A DNA stretch of 64,000 nt from CAZFLN01 sp964519905 (GTDB taxonomy: Bacteria; Patescibacteriota; Microgenomatia; UBA1400; UBA1396), in contig CAZFLN010000005.1 in assembly GCA_964519905.1 (NCBI GenBank), positions 7,510-71,509 of the forward strand, given 5' to 3'. The notes under the pieces were generated by a model. That model was not told where the DNA came from. It worked only from the letters and a program-made list of their open reading frames with translations, and made no database searches. Of this stretch, positions 1 through 10,500 are shown piece after piece. Numbering within the stretch: the first letter of the stretch is position 1; every line of letters begins with the position of its first letter. Made by a program: the position numbers and the translations under genes.

Positions 1-303
1 CCACAAATGCAGTTTTTTCAGGATATTCAGTCTTGCAAGAGCGTGTCAGCAAATAGATTGATCGAGAATCTGAAGAGTTTTTTCAAGAAAATGTATCCAG
101 AATCGTATTTACATGATCCGGTTGCAGCCGCTACACTGTTGTTTCCAGAGATAGTTTCATTTGAGCGGAAGAAAGTTGTTTCACAAGACGGGATTTTTGT
201 AGAGGATAATGCGGGATATTGGCAAATGTTAAGTTGTGATGTTAAATATCGAAAATTCAGAGCACTTTTTGAAAAAAATATTATTTCATTTATAGAACGG
301 TAG
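1..303 (+). CDS. C-terminal end of a nucleoside-hydrolase-like protein (5' partial)
   Basis: The frame is open from base 1, so the gene starts upstream of the window; the first internal Met is at base 7. The visible ~100 residues contain LHDPVAAATLLFP, which resembles the HDP..A...dP segment near the C-terminus of inosine-uridine-preferring nucleoside hydrolases, where the His lies in the active site. Such enzymes split ribonucleosides into base and ribose. The gene ends 6 bp before a phosphoribosyltransferase-HAD fusion, so the two probably form one operon concerned with nucleosides or ribose phosphates. The N-terminal DxDxxxDD calcium and ribose site lies outside the window, so the call rests on the short C-terminal match only. 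Confidence 0.55.
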   Translation, partial: PQMQFFQDIQSCKSVSANRLIENLKSFFKKMYPESYLHDPVAAATLLFPEIVSFERKKVVSQDGIFVEDNAGYWQMLSCDVKYRKFRALFEKNIISFIER

Positions 304-309
304 TGATAT

Positions 310-2513
310 ATGTCAAAAGGACCGGAAAAAAGATCATTCGCGAATCAGTTTGTTGATTCTCAAATTCGTGATTCAGCAATGAGTGGGATACGTGATTTTT
401 TGGAGTTCTACAAAATTCAACACTCTAAAGAATTTCCTTTTGGAACTCCGGAAGCTCATTTTCTTTTAGATGGGTCAGCAGTGATTGAAATAGAGTCACT
501 CAAAAGATTGCCACCTGAAGTTTTCCAATACCTCTCAAACAATCGAACTGCTGTAGCTCCAGCATTTTTACCGTATAGAGAAATCGATTCTGGAGAAAAT
601 ACTCTTTCCGTAAGATCTTTACCAAATCATGTTGCTTTGAGAGGAGAAAGATACTATCAGAAAGATGGGAAATACAACTGGGGTATTCATGGGCTTCGAG
701 CATTCTTAGTTTTGAAAGAAGAGCTTCTTGATGACAGTTCAGTATTACAATCTTTTGATAGCTTACCGCGAGAAGAGATTGATGATTGGCTTGTACGTAT
801 TTCGATATTGGATTATGTAAGAAATAATCTTGCAACACTTTTTTATTTGTATAAATCGAAATATGCAATTGAAGCAAAACGAGAAGATTATGGATCTCTC
901 CAGAAAATAGAGGTTGCCTTACATTATGCCTTTGATCTGTATTTTGCAGCAATATTAGATGAAGATCTTCCCAATAGAAATTGCCAAGAACTCTCATATC
1001 TATTGGAAGAGATTGCAGTCTCCGATGTTGAATCAGGAATGCAAGATTTCTTAGAAGTTAACTCTGAAATTGATCTCATTCGATCACACAGAGAATTGGG
1101 GTCACCTCAGGCTCTTCTTTTTGCATATAACTTACTAAAAAATTCAGATAAGCTTACAGATTGTGATGTATTATTATCTCCACTCTTTGGAGGATTGGAT
1201 ATTTCTGAAGCAGTAAGATTTTTGAGAGATCATGAATCGTCTCTGAGATTTGATTTTGGAAACGAGAATCTCGCTGACATGAAAATCATTACTGTCATTG
1301 ATAAGGTACTCCCAAGAGGGAAACCTCGTTCTCAACAACAAGGAATTATTCACCAAGTCGCCACGCAAATTTCGCTTATCGGCACTGAAAAACCAGTTCT
1401 TTCCTATGCGTTAGCTACAGCTGGAAAAGTTGTTATTGTTGATGATTCTTATGGAACTGGAGCATCTATTGAGAAAATTATTGCGGCAATTAGCTCCTAC
1501 ACTGCGGCTGATTGTAAATTTGATATTGCTACAGCACATGCGGGAACGCGATGGGCAGAGATTCAAGGTGTTGATTTCTCTTACTTTGAATCTTTAGGGT
1601 CGATTGCTATCACACCACTTTCTAGAAGATTCAAAAAGCCAGTATACAAAGATGCATTTAGTTCTTATTTCCCTGATCAAATAATTGGTCGAAATATTTT
1701 ACGTTCTTCTCGAACGATTACTGATATTGCTGAAGTTCAGGAAATTGCAGAGAGGATGTACGAATCAGGAATTATTCAAGCAGTTGGCTACGATCTGTAC
1801 GAAACTCTCGTAGAACGAAATATTTCTCGTGATCAGCGCAGAGAGAAAATTAACCAAATGTCTCAGCAAGTTTTAAAGAATTATGGAATACATATTTCGG
1901 CTGAAAAGTATAGCCAAATTACACTTCCAATTTGGCGCAAAGCAAATGCTGAGGCACTCGCAAAAATGACAGAAATCGATATGAAGGAAGTAATCTCCGA
2001 GATGATCTGGGAAGTGGGAAGGTATTACAAATTTGACATCGACAATTTACCATTGATTGTTGAGGAGCTTATTTTTGGTGAAAGGCAAATAGAGACAGAT
2101 TCGACTGTGGCTTCAACTGGCACGCTTGAAACTCTCCNNNNNNNNNNAACGAATTAGGCATACCACAGCTGATATATAGTAATACTCCCTATCCACGAGA
2201 TTTTATGAAACAAATTATTGTAAACACTGGGATTGCAAAATATATTCCTTTAGAAAAATCTTTCTTCTCATCCGAGACGGAACTTCTTAAGCCACATCCT
2301 GGAGTGATGAAAATTTTGGCTGATGCTGAGGGTATAAATATGAATAGACTTCTCTTTGTTGGAAATAGTTTTGTTGATTATCAAGCAGCTATCGCTGGAG
2401 GATCTATTCCGGTTCACCTTCTTCATCATCAAAGCAAGGATGACTTGGCTCTGAAGCAGAGAATTCAAAATCATAAGTCATTATCTGATTCGAATAGAAA
2501 TCCATATAGATAA
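310..2513 (+). CDS. Phosphoribosyltransferase-HAD hydrolase fusion, interrupted by a scaffold gap
   Basis: One long gene, broken at 2138-2147 by ten N. The frame before the gap (from ATG 310) and the frame after it (open from 2148, ending 2513) both read as coding. The N-terminal ~260 residues are unrecognised. A PRPP-binding loop follows, VVIVDDSYGTGAS near residue 380, the type I phosphoribosyltransferase signature. The last ~240 residues look like a HAD phosphatase: GYDLYETL near residue 495 has the nucleophile Asp and Thr of motif I, with Tyr in place of the second Asp. KPHPGVMKIL carries the motif III Lys and VGNSFVDYQAA the motif IV acid. It may transfer or remove phosphoribosyl groups and dephosphorylate the product. 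Substrate unknown. Position after a nucleoside-hydrolase-like gene supports nucleotide salvage or modified-nucleotide chemistry. Confidence 0.7.
2138..2147. other. Scaffold gap (10 N)
   Basis: Ten N inside the phosphoribosyltransferase-HAD gene. The flanking frames differ by an amount that a true gap length of 2 modulo 3 would reconcile, so this is an assembly break, not a natural frameshift. Confidence 0.95.
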
Positions 2514-2594
2514 ATTCTTGAAATAGTTGTTGCTGAAAAACTTAGCGACGAATTGAATGGCTAAAGCGGTTTGAGTTTGCTACACTGACGGTGT

Positions 2595-3692
2595 ATGCGG
2601 TTTCTGTCCAGCCGTCAGCCGAGTGTTTCGATCGATCGCATCCGCGATCTGCTTGGTGACGAAGCAGATGATTTGCTCAACCACGTCAGTACAACCATCC
2701 CTCAAAAGCATTTGCATTTACCTGGCCCAGATTTTGTGGAGCGAGTGTGGAGTGTCTCGGATCGTTCCGATGCCGTACTGAAGAATCTGCGGCGATTGTT
2801 TTCTCATGGAGCTTTAGGTGGAACTGGGTATCTTTCGATTTTGCCGGTTGATCAAGGAATTGAACATTTTGCGGGCTACACGTTTGCGCCCAACCCAATG
2901 TATTTTGATCCCGAAAATATCTTACGTTTGGCAGTGACGGCGGACTGCAGTGCCGTGGCTTCTACCTTTGGTGTGCTTGGTGCAGTAGCCAAAAAGTATG
3001 CGGACGAGATTCCATTTATTGTAAAGATCAACCACAACGAGCTGATTTCTTTTCCGAATGCGCATGATCAAGTGATGTTTGGATCCGTTGAGGCGGCGGC
3101 TGAGATGGGCGCGGCGGCTGTGGGTGCGACGATCTACTTTGGTTCTCCAGAAACACGACGGCAAATTGTGGACGTGTCGGCATCTTTCCGCCGAGCCCAT
3201 GAACTCGGTCTGGCGACCGTACTCTGGTGCTATGTGCGGAATCGAAACTTTACGGTTGATGGAAAAAATTACGAATCAGCGGCAGACCTGACTGCTCAAG
3301 CCAACCACCTCGGAGCAACTATTCAGGCTGATATCGTTAAGCAAAAGCTCCCGAATACGCCACTTTCTTTGCCAGCACTGAACCAGCGGGGACAAGTGTA
3401 CGGCAAGTACGACTCACGTATGGATTCCTTGATTGGAACGCATATTATCGACCAAACCCGCTATCAAGTCGCTAACAGTTTCATGGGCCGAGTGGGTTTG
3501 GTGAGTTCTGGTGGAGAATCAGGCAAGAACGACTTGGCAGAAGCAGTGCGAGCATCGGTCATCAACAAACGAGCCGGCGGCATGGGTATGATCGTTGGGC
3601 GCAAAGCGTTCCAGCGGCCATTTGATGAAGGTGTGGAAATTTTACAAGCGATTCAATCTGTGTATAGCTGCCCGGACGTAACTGTGGGATAA
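2595..3692 (+). CDS. fbaB: Class I fructose-bisphosphate aldolase (FbaB/DhnA type)
   Basis: A 365-residue protein that cleaves fructose 1,6-bisphosphate to dihydroxyacetone phosphate and glyceraldehyde 3-phosphate through a Schiff base. The DhnA-type aldolase signature LPVDQGIEH is at about residue 83. ADIVKQK near residue 250 carries the probable Schiff-base Lys, and the phosphate-binding SSGGESG and GGMGMIVGRKAFQRP segments follow. Length fits the bacterial FbaB subgroup. A TTTGC-TACACT extended -10 at 2576-2586 ends 8 nt before the ATG and no Shine-Dalgarno is visible, so the mRNA is likely leaderless or nearly so. It is a single gene followed by an unrelated hypothetical gene. Function is secure from conserved motifs. 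Confidence 0.93.
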   Translation: MRFLSSRQPSVSIDRIRDLLGDEADDLLNHVSTTIPQKHLHLPGPDFVERVWSVSDRSDAVLKNLRRLFSHGALGGTGYLSILPVDQGIEHFAGYTFAPNPMYFDPENILRLAVTADCSAVASTFGVLGAVAKKYADEIPFIVKINHNELISFPNAHDQVMFGSVEAAAEMGAAAVGATIYFGSPETRRQIVDVSASFRRAHELGLATVLWCYVRNRNFTVDGKNYESAADLTAQANHLGATIQADIVKQKLPNTPLSLPALNQRGQVYGKYDSRMDSLIGTHIIDQTRYQVANSFMGRVGLVSSGGESGKNDLAEAVRASVINKRAGGMGMIVGRKAFQRPFDEGVEILQAIQSVYSCPDVTVG

Positions 3693-3712
3693 TTGTTACT
3701 TACTAATTTTTT

Positions 3713-4312
3713 ATGGCGAGCTCACGACTTCTTGACACAAGATATAGATCTCAATCTGGAGATATTCCGGCTTTGCATGAGCACATGAGGGCGGAAGATC
3801 CTGAGGAGAGTCTGATGGATTTGGCTTTGAAAGAAAACAAAGATCTTGCCACGGTTATGGAGGCGAGAAAAAACAAAAAATCTTCGCTTGCGAGGAGCTT
3901 TGCCGCAAGAGTACTGGGGAGAGTTTTCCGTTGGATGGGTCGCGATAATCAAAAAGAAATAACTTCCGAATCAATTGATTTTTGGCGACAAGGAAATCTC
4001 AATACTTTAAATGTTTATAGCAAGGCGTACGGAGAAGAAATGCTTCCGCGCGAGCAAATGATTCTCTTTCGGGAAGAACTCGATACGTATATCGAAAAGT
4101 ACTTGCGGTATCATCAAGGCGCTACTTGGGATTTTGACTCTGCTCAGCGAGCGATTTATGACGAAATTTTACCAACTTTACAAGAATTCTATAATAAAAA
4201 TGATGTTTTACGTGATCCAGCAATTATTTTCATTCAGCGTTTGCACTGGAACCAAATTCTCGCTGATGATCTGGTTCATTTCTTCCTATTAAAGGCTCGA
4301 CAGTATTCTTGA
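3713..4312 (+). CDS. Hypothetical protein, 199 residues
   Basis: I do not recognise this family. The protein is hydrophilic and rich in charged residues, with no signal peptide or convincing membrane segment. A basic patch (EARKNKKSSLARSFAARVLGRVFRWMGR) at about residues 50-78 could be amphipathic. The C-terminal half looks helical. TACTAA at 3701-3706 followed by six T precedes the ATG, which would give a leaderless transcript; an alternative -10, GATAAT, lies at 3688-3693. It sits between aldolase and gatC without overlap, so the context gives no functional clue. Confidence 0.6.
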   Translation: MASSRLLDTRYRSQSGDIPALHEHMRAEDPEESLMDLALKENKDLATVMEARKNKKSSLARSFAARVLGRVFRWMGRDNQKEITSESIDFWRQGNLNTLNVYSKAYGEEMLPREQMILFREELDTYIEKYLRYHQGATWDFDSAQRAIYDEILPTLQEFYNKNDVLRDPAIIFIQRLHWNQILADDLVHFFLLKARQYS

Positions 4313-4367
4313 TTCAGTGTACTGATCGCCTGAAGAGACTCACGCCTCAAATCAGAAAAAAATCCGC

Positions 4368-4379
4368 TATAATCCAGGT
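4368..4379 (+). promoter_or_regulatory. -10 box of the gatCAB operon, leaderless
   Basis: A perfect TATAAT at 4368-4373 followed by exactly six bases and then the gatC ATG. Transcription starting the usual 7 nt after the -10 would begin at the start codon. No Shine-Dalgarno fits in the six bases. Confidence 0.8.
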
Positions 4380-4685
4380 ATGTCAGATATAACACCGGCC
4401 GTTGTGGCCCACATTTCTCAGCTTGCAAATCTTTCCGTCACCGAAACTGAACAACAAAACTTTGCGCAGGCATTTCAAGAAACACTGGATGAAGTGTCGA
4501 AAATCAATGCTGTAGATGTGACTGGCGTGGAGCCAACTGCGCATACAACTGGTCTGCAGAATGTCTGGCGACAAGATGTCGTGGATACTGAGCGTGTTTT
4601 GTCGCAGCAGTCTGTTTTGGCGCAGGCCGACAAAACATTTGGTGAATACATTGTGGTCGATAGAGTGATTGAGGAGAGTGTATGA
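4380..4685 (+). CDS. gatC: Aspartyl/glutamyl-tRNA amidotransferase subunit C
   Basis: A 101-residue GatC, the small subunit that clamps GatA and GatB together in the enzyme that converts Glu-tRNA(Gln) and/or Asp-tRNA(Asn) to the amide forms. The N-terminal helix VVAHISQLANLSVTETE and the segment INAVDVTGVEPTAH (family pattern ...vdt.~vePt.h) identify it. Its stop overlaps the gatA start as ATGA. It leads the gatC-gatA-gatB operon, and the TATAAT six bases upstream suggests leaderless translation. GatCAB here implies that Gln-tRNA and/or Asn-tRNA is made indirectly in this organism. Confidence 0.95.
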   Translation: MSDITPAVVAHISQLANLSVTETEQQNFAQAFQETLDEVSKINAVDVTGVEPTAHTTGLQNVWRQDVVDTERVLSQQSVLAQADKTFGEYIVVDRVIEESV

Positions 4686-6106
4686 GTTCCGTTCGAACGA
4701 AGTTGGAAGAATTAACCCTGACTGAAGCACTGGCAGGCGTCGCTCACAAACAGTTCACGATGCAAGAGGTGCAGCAGGCTGTTTTGAGTCAAATTGAGGC
4801 GACGAAGGATCTCAACATGTATTTGGCGCAAGCAGATTCTGCTCCTGGAGAGCAGCCTGGTGTACTCGCTGGTGTGCCGATTTCATTTAAGGACAACATT
4901 TTAGTCCCTGGCATGCCAACGACTGCCAGTTCTAATGTGTTGCGTGGATACGAGCCGCACTATGAGTCGACCGTGAGTGCTCGTTTGCGAGCTGCCGGCG
5001 CTTGGAATGTTGGGAAAACCAACCTCGACGCTTGGGCACACGGATCAAGCACCGAGACTTCTGACTTTGGCGCAACGAAAAATCCTCGGAATCCTGAATA
5101 TATTCCAGGAGGATCATCTGGTGGGGCAGCTGCTTCTGTGGCGGCGAATGCCTGTATTGCAGCGATTGGAACCGAGACCGCTGGATCGATTCGTCAGCCA
5201 GCGGCTTGGTGTGGTGTGGTTGGACTGAAGCCAACCTATGGTCGTGTGCCTCGTGCCGGTGTGGTGGCGATGGGCTCGTCGCTCGATTGCCCGGGACCGA
5301 TGACCAAAACAGTTCGCGATGCAGCACTTTTGTTGGAACACATGGCAGGACAAGACAAGTATGATGGCACGACGAGCCCTTTGGCAGTGCCACAGTACAC
5401 AGCAGCCGTGGACGCAGCCGAAACAGCACAGCCACTTACTGGACTCAAAATTGGATTTTTGTATACGGAAGTGCTCGACGATCCTCGCATTCAGCAAGCC
5501 TACGATGACGCCCGCGGTGTCTTGGAATCTCTTGGTGCAACTGTAGAAATTCCTCAAGCAATGGAAACAGAGTACGCCATCGGTGTGTATGCCGTGGTGC
5601 AGCGAGCCGAAGTCAGTTCCAACTTGGCTCGGTATGATGGCATCCGTTACGGTCATGATCGATCTGAATTTGGTGCGGAGGCGAAGCGTCGCATTATGCT
5701 GGGAACCTACACATTGAGTGCCGGATATGCTGATAAATACTACCAAAAAGCCCAGCAAGTTCGAACCAAGTACATCCAGGACTTTGCCCGACTGTTTGGC
5801 GAGTACGACATTCTCGTAGCTCCGGTGACTCCAGGCTTTGCTCTCAAGGCAGGCGAATCGAAAAAGTATCCGTTTTTCGGGGAAATGATTGACCGACTTG
5901 TGGAACCGTGTTCATTGGCTGGATTGCCTGGACTTTCTGTTCCCTGTTTTGTGGATCCAGAAACAAACTTAACGCTCGGTCTCAATATTTTGGCACCAGC
6001 ATTTGAAGAGTCTCGTATGATCACCGTGGCCCGAGCCTATGAACAAGCCACTCAGTGGAATCCCTGGACTACTCAGCCTCACGAATCTTTCAAGGAGCGC
6101 ACATGA
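4682..6106 (+). CDS. gatA: Aspartyl/glutamyl-tRNA amidotransferase subunit A
   Basis: A 474-residue amidase-signature enzyme that hydrolyses glutamine and passes ammonia to GatB. The Lys of the Ser-cis-Ser-Lys triad lies in VPISFKDN (about residue 65). The Gly/Ser-rich loop GGSSGGAAASVA and the nucleophile region ETAGSIRQPAAWCG follow. The family usually has TGGSIR; here the first Gly is Ala, still within the amidase pattern. The start overlaps gatC as ATGA and a GAGGAG Shine-Dalgarno lies upstream. It ends in an ATGA overlap with gatB. Length is normal. Confidence 0.96.
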   Translation: MSSVRTKLEELTLTEALAGVAHKQFTMQEVQQAVLSQIEATKDLNMYLAQADSAPGEQPGVLAGVPISFKDNILVPGMPTTASSNVLRGYEPHYESTVSARLRAAGAWNVGKTNLDAWAHGSSTETSDFGATKNPRNPEYIPGGSSGGAAASVAANACIAAIGTETAGSIRQPAAWCGVVGLKPTYGRVPRAGVVAMGSSLDCPGPMTKTVRDAALLLEHMAGQDKYDGTTSPLAVPQYTAAVDAAETAQPLTGLKIGFLYTEVLDDPRIQQAYDDARGVLESLGATVEIPQAMETEYAIGVYAVVQRAEVSSNLARYDGIRYGHDRSEFGAEAKRRIMLGTYTLSAGYADKYYQKAQQVRTKYIQDFARLFGEYDILVAPVTPGFALKAGESKKYPFFGEMIDRLVEPCSLAGLPGLSVPCFVDPETNLTLGLNILAPAFEESRMITVARAYEQATQWNPWTTQPHESFKERT

Positions 6107-7509
6107 AATTTACACCCGTAATTGGACTCGAAATTCACGCAGAACTGCGTACGAACACAAAAATGTTCTGTGGCTGTCCAGCAGATCACTTCGGGAAGGC
6201 ACCAAATTCTCAGGTGTGTCCAGTGTGTTTTGGTCTGCCTGGGGCACTCCCAGTTGCTAACGGCGAAGCGATTCGTCGAACGATCATGATTGGTCAGGCG
6301 CTCAACTGCGAAATTGCCAGCGAAAGCAAGTTCGATCGGAAGAATTATTTCTATCCGGACTTGCCCAAGGGGTATCAGATTTCTCAGTATGACCAGCCAT
6401 TTTGTTTTGGCGGGGTCGTAGAAACGAGTCTTGGTCCGGTACACATCACTCGTGTGCATTTGGAAGAAGATACCGCCAAACTCCAGCACGTTTCCTTGAC
6501 TGCAGAAGAACAAGCAACGCTAGGAGTAACGCATCGAGATGTTTCGTTGTTGGACTTTAATCGCTCTGGTGTTGCGTTGGTTGAAATCGTGACTGAGCCA
6601 GATGTAAAATCCGGCGAACACGCTCGTGAATTCGGGAAAAAACTCGTGCAAACCTTGCGGTATTTAGGTGTCACAGATGCTGACATGGAAAAAGGTTCTC
6701 TGCGTTTGGAAGCCAATATCTCTGTGCAGGCCGAAGAAGAAGCCGCAGCCGGAAAACTTCCAGACTACAAAGTAGAAGTGAAAAACCTCAACTCGTTCCG
6801 CTTTTTAGAGCGATCAATTTCTTACGAGATTGCCCGACAATCCGAACTGCGCGCTGCTGGTGTCCTGCCAGATCAGGAAACTCGCGGGTGGAATGACGAC
6901 AAGGGTGAAACCTACTCTCAGCGTAAAAAAGAGTCGGCAGCCGATTATCGATACTTCCCGGATCCAGATTTAGCCCCGATGGTTTTCGATACTGCCTGGA
7001 AAGAATCTATTGCCGCCGAGTTGCCAGAACTTCCCGATGCAAAACAGACTCGATTCCAAACACAGTTTGGCTTGAGCGTGCAAGCAGCCGAGGTCGCCAC
7101 TGCCGATCGCGCCGTGGCCGAAGTGCTGGAAATCGTGTTCGCGCAGTCAGCTGAGAAGAAGATCGAACCACAAAAAGTAGCGAATGCGTTGTTGAATCAT
7201 AAGGTTGAGAGTTGGTTGATTGATGCGGAGCAGGTTGCTGTCCGTCATGACCAAATTAGCAATGAAGTTGATCGAGTGCTAACCGCAGTCGAAGCACTGT
7301 ATGCAGTCGAGTCGGTAGACGAAGACGAGTTAGTACGCATTGTGACAGCTGTGTTGAACGACCCGGCAAATGCCGACGGCGTTTCTCGCTATCGCGCTGG
7401 CAAGACACAAGTGTTAGGATTCTTTGTAGGACAAGTCATGCGCCAGCTGGGCAAAAAGGTTGATGCCAGCGTTGTGCAGGAGGCTGTCCGGAAACAACTG
7501 GATTCATAA
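6103..7509 (+). CDS. gatB: Aspartyl/glutamyl-tRNA amidotransferase subunit B
   Basis: A 468-residue GatB, which phosphorylates the misacylated tRNA and transamidates it with ammonia from GatA. The N-terminus KFTPVIGLEIHAEL is diagnostic. C-x-C-x(n)-C-x2-C ligands for zinc follow (CGCP and CPVCFGLPG), then DRKNYFYPDLPKGYQISQYD and EDTAKLQH. The C-terminal YqeY-like helical domain begins near residue 325. I chose ATG 6103 because it overlaps the gatA stop as ATGA and has AGGAG nine bases upstream; an in-frame ATG at 6055 lies inside gatA and would add 16 residues absent from the family. Confidence 0.96.
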   Translation: MKFTPVIGLEIHAELRTNTKMFCGCPADHFGKAPNSQVCPVCFGLPGALPVANGEAIRRTIMIGQALNCEIASESKFDRKNYFYPDLPKGYQISQYDQPFCFGGVVETSLGPVHITRVHLEEDTAKLQHVSLTAEEQATLGVTHRDVSLLDFNRSGVALVEIVTEPDVKSGEHAREFGKKLVQTLRYLGVTDADMEKGSLRLEANISVQAEEEAAAGKLPDYKVEVKNLNSFRFLERSISYEIARQSELRAAGVLPDQETRGWNDDKGETYSQRKKESAADYRYFPDPDLAPMVFDTAWKESIAAELPELPDAKQTRFQTQFGLSVQAAEVATADRAVAEVLEIVFAQSAEKKIEPQKVANALLNHKVESWLIDAEQVAVRHDQISNEVDRVLTAVEALYAVESVDEDELVRIVTAVLNDPANADGVSRYRAGKTQVLGFFVGQVMRQLGKKVDASVVQEAVRKQLDS

Positions 7510-7514
7510 GCCAA

Positions 7515-10500
7515 ATGTCTTTTGCTCACCTTCACGTTCATACTGAGTACTCGCTGCTAGACGGCCTGAGTAAGATCAAAGGTCTCGTGGCACGCGCGCA
7601 AGAGCACGGGCAGACCTCGATTGGTATTACCGACCACGGGACGATGTACGGCGTAGTGCCGTTTTTTAACACCGCGCGCAAAGCTGGAATTAAGCCGATC
7701 ATTGGTCTGGAAGGCTACATGTCAGCAACGAGTCGGTTTGATAAGCAGAAGAAAATGGGTGACGACGCCTATCACATCACGTTACTTGCCAAGAATTTTG
7801 CGGGCTATCAAAACTTGATGAAATTGACTTCTCGTGCGCATATTGAAGGTTTTTCCTACAAACCGCGTTTCGATGACGAGTTATTAGCCGAACACCATAA
7901 CGGAATTATTGCGACTTCCGGGTGTATGGCGAGTATAATTTCCCAACTCTTGATTGATGGAAAGTGGGATGACGCTGCAGCGAAAGTCAAAAAATACTAC
8001 GAATTATTCGAAGGAAATTTTTTCCTCGAAATTCAACATCATGCTGGAATTCCAGAGGTTCAGCAACTGACCGAAGAAATTATCAAACTGTCTCGCCAAA
8101 CCGGTGTGCCTCTGGTGGCAACCAACGATGTTCACTACGTTGATCCCAGCGATGCGGAAGCGCAAGATGCTTTGCTCTGTGTATCACTGCGTCGACTGAT
8201 GAGTGAAAAAGATCGCATGAGTATGATGTCTTCGCCTGATTTTTACTTGCGGTCGAGCGAGGAAATGGAGCAATTGTTCGCTGCCACTCCAGATGCAATC
8301 GAGAACACGCTCAAGATTGCCGAGATGTGCGAACCAGATGTCATTCCAACCGGACAGTGGATTCTGCCAAAGTTTGATATTCCAGAAAACACCACCGCTG
8401 AACAGTACTTGCATGACTTAGCTTTTGAAGGCTTGCCAAAAGTTCTCAACACGGTGGATGAATACGCTATCAAGCGCGCAGAGTATGAGTTGGAAGTGAT
8501 TAACTCGAAAGGGTATGCAAACTACTTCTTGATTGTGCAAGACTTTATTCGTTGGGCCAAAGATCAAGGGATTTATGTTGGACCGGGACGTGGCTCGGCA
8601 GCTGGTTCTCTTGTTTCATTTGCCTTGGGAATTACGACGATTGATCCACTCCAGCATGACCTGAAGTTTGAGCGCTTCTTAAATCCAGAACGCCCTTCAC
8701 CTCCTGACGTTGATATCGATTTTGCCGACACTCGCCGCGAAGAAGTTCTCGAATACGTGACCAATAAGTATGGCAAAGATCGCGTTGCCAACGTGATCAC
8801 CTTTGGGCGCATGGAATCTCGTGTAGCAATTCGTGACATCGGTCGTGTTTTAGGCTTGCCGTACGAAGATCCAGATAAACTCGCCAAGCTCGTTCCACAA
8901 GGTATGGGTTTGCAAGAAGCGATCGATACGGTTCCAGAACTCAAGCAGTACAGCGAGTTGCCAAAGTATAAAAAACTGTTTGAACTTGCTTTGAAGGTAG
9001 AAGGTTCTGTTCGCCATAGTTCCATTCACGCTGCGGCCGTGGTGGTTGCAGACGATGACATCACCAATTACTGTCCAGTGCAGCTTGATACGAAGGAAGG
9101 AAAAGTCGTCACGCAGTACGACATGTATGTGCTTGACGCCAACGTTTCTGGAGACGATGCCATTGGGTTGCTGAAGTTTGACTTTTTAGGTTTGCGTAAC
9201 TTGTCAATTTTGGGAGAAGCGATCGAGCTCGTAAAGCAGGTTCGAGGAGAAGAAGTGGATCTCGATCGCATTCCACTGGATGATCCAGATGTGTACGCCA
9301 TGCTTTCTCGTGGAGAAACCACCGGTGTTTTCCAGCTGGAGTCTGGCGGTATGCGAAGAGTGGCACGTCAACTTCAGCCGAATAAATTCTCTGATATCGT
9401 CGCTATGGTTGCGTTGTATCGACCAGGTCCAATGGACCTGATTCCAGGCTTTATCGAAGCCAAGCATAATCCGGAAAAAATTGAGTATCCGCACAAAGAC
9501 TTGAAAGAGATTTTCGAAGAAACCTACGGCTACATGGTGTACCAAGAGCAGGCACTTTCTGTGGCGAATGTGATGGCCGGCTACTCACTTGGAGAGGCTG
9601 ACGTTCTTCGCAAAGCCATCGGGAAGAAGAATATTGAGATCATGCAGAAGCAGCATGGCGAGTTTGTTTCTCGGGCAGAAAAAAAGGGTTACTCCAAAAA
9701 AGTCGCTGAGCAGGTGTGGAGTTACATCGAAAAATTCGCCGGATACGGATTCAACAAGGCGCACGCTGCCAGTTATGCCATGGTGTCGTACCGCACTGCA
9801 TACATGAAAGTGAAGTATCCGGTTGAGTACATGACTGCTTTGTGTAGTGTTGAGTCTTTGTCTCACAACCAAAAACGCGAAGAGAAAGTCATGGCAGCCG
9901 TTGATGACTCGAAAGCCATGGGAATCGCTGTTTTGCCTCCAGATATTAATTCTTCTGGAAACGGATTTACGATTGTTGACCACCCTGATTCTTTGCAAGG
10001 CAAAGCAATGCGGTACGGTTTAGGAGCGATTAAGAATGTTGGTGTGGCTGCGGTGCAGAATATTTTGGCAGTGCGNNNNNNNNNNACAAGACGGACCATT
10101 CCATTCATTTACTGATTTTCTCCAGCGTGTAGAAGGGCGGAAGGTCAACAAGAAAGTGATTGAAAGTCTCGCTCGAGTGGGTGCGTTTGACCGATTCAGT
10201 ACTCGATCTTCAATTCTTGAAAATCTGGACCAAATCAAGGCACAGGCTCAACAGTTTCAAAGTGAGATTGAAGGGCAAGACATGTTATTCGGAAACGATG
10301 ACTCAGCTTCAACCAAGGTGCAGGACACGTTTGTGCAAATCGAGGAGTATCCACAAGCTGAACTCTTAGCCTACGAAAAAGAATTACTTGGTTTTTATCT
10401 TACCGATCATCCGATGGCGAAGGTTCTGAAGCAGTTATCTAAAAATGCTGAACGCAGTATTCGCGATATCGATCCAGAAATTCACACTGACCAAACATTC

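Noticed and set aside
5114..5758. Long antisense frame inside gatA (214 codons)
   Set aside because: It is the shadow of a strongly conserved gene, with no start signal and no protein-like composition.
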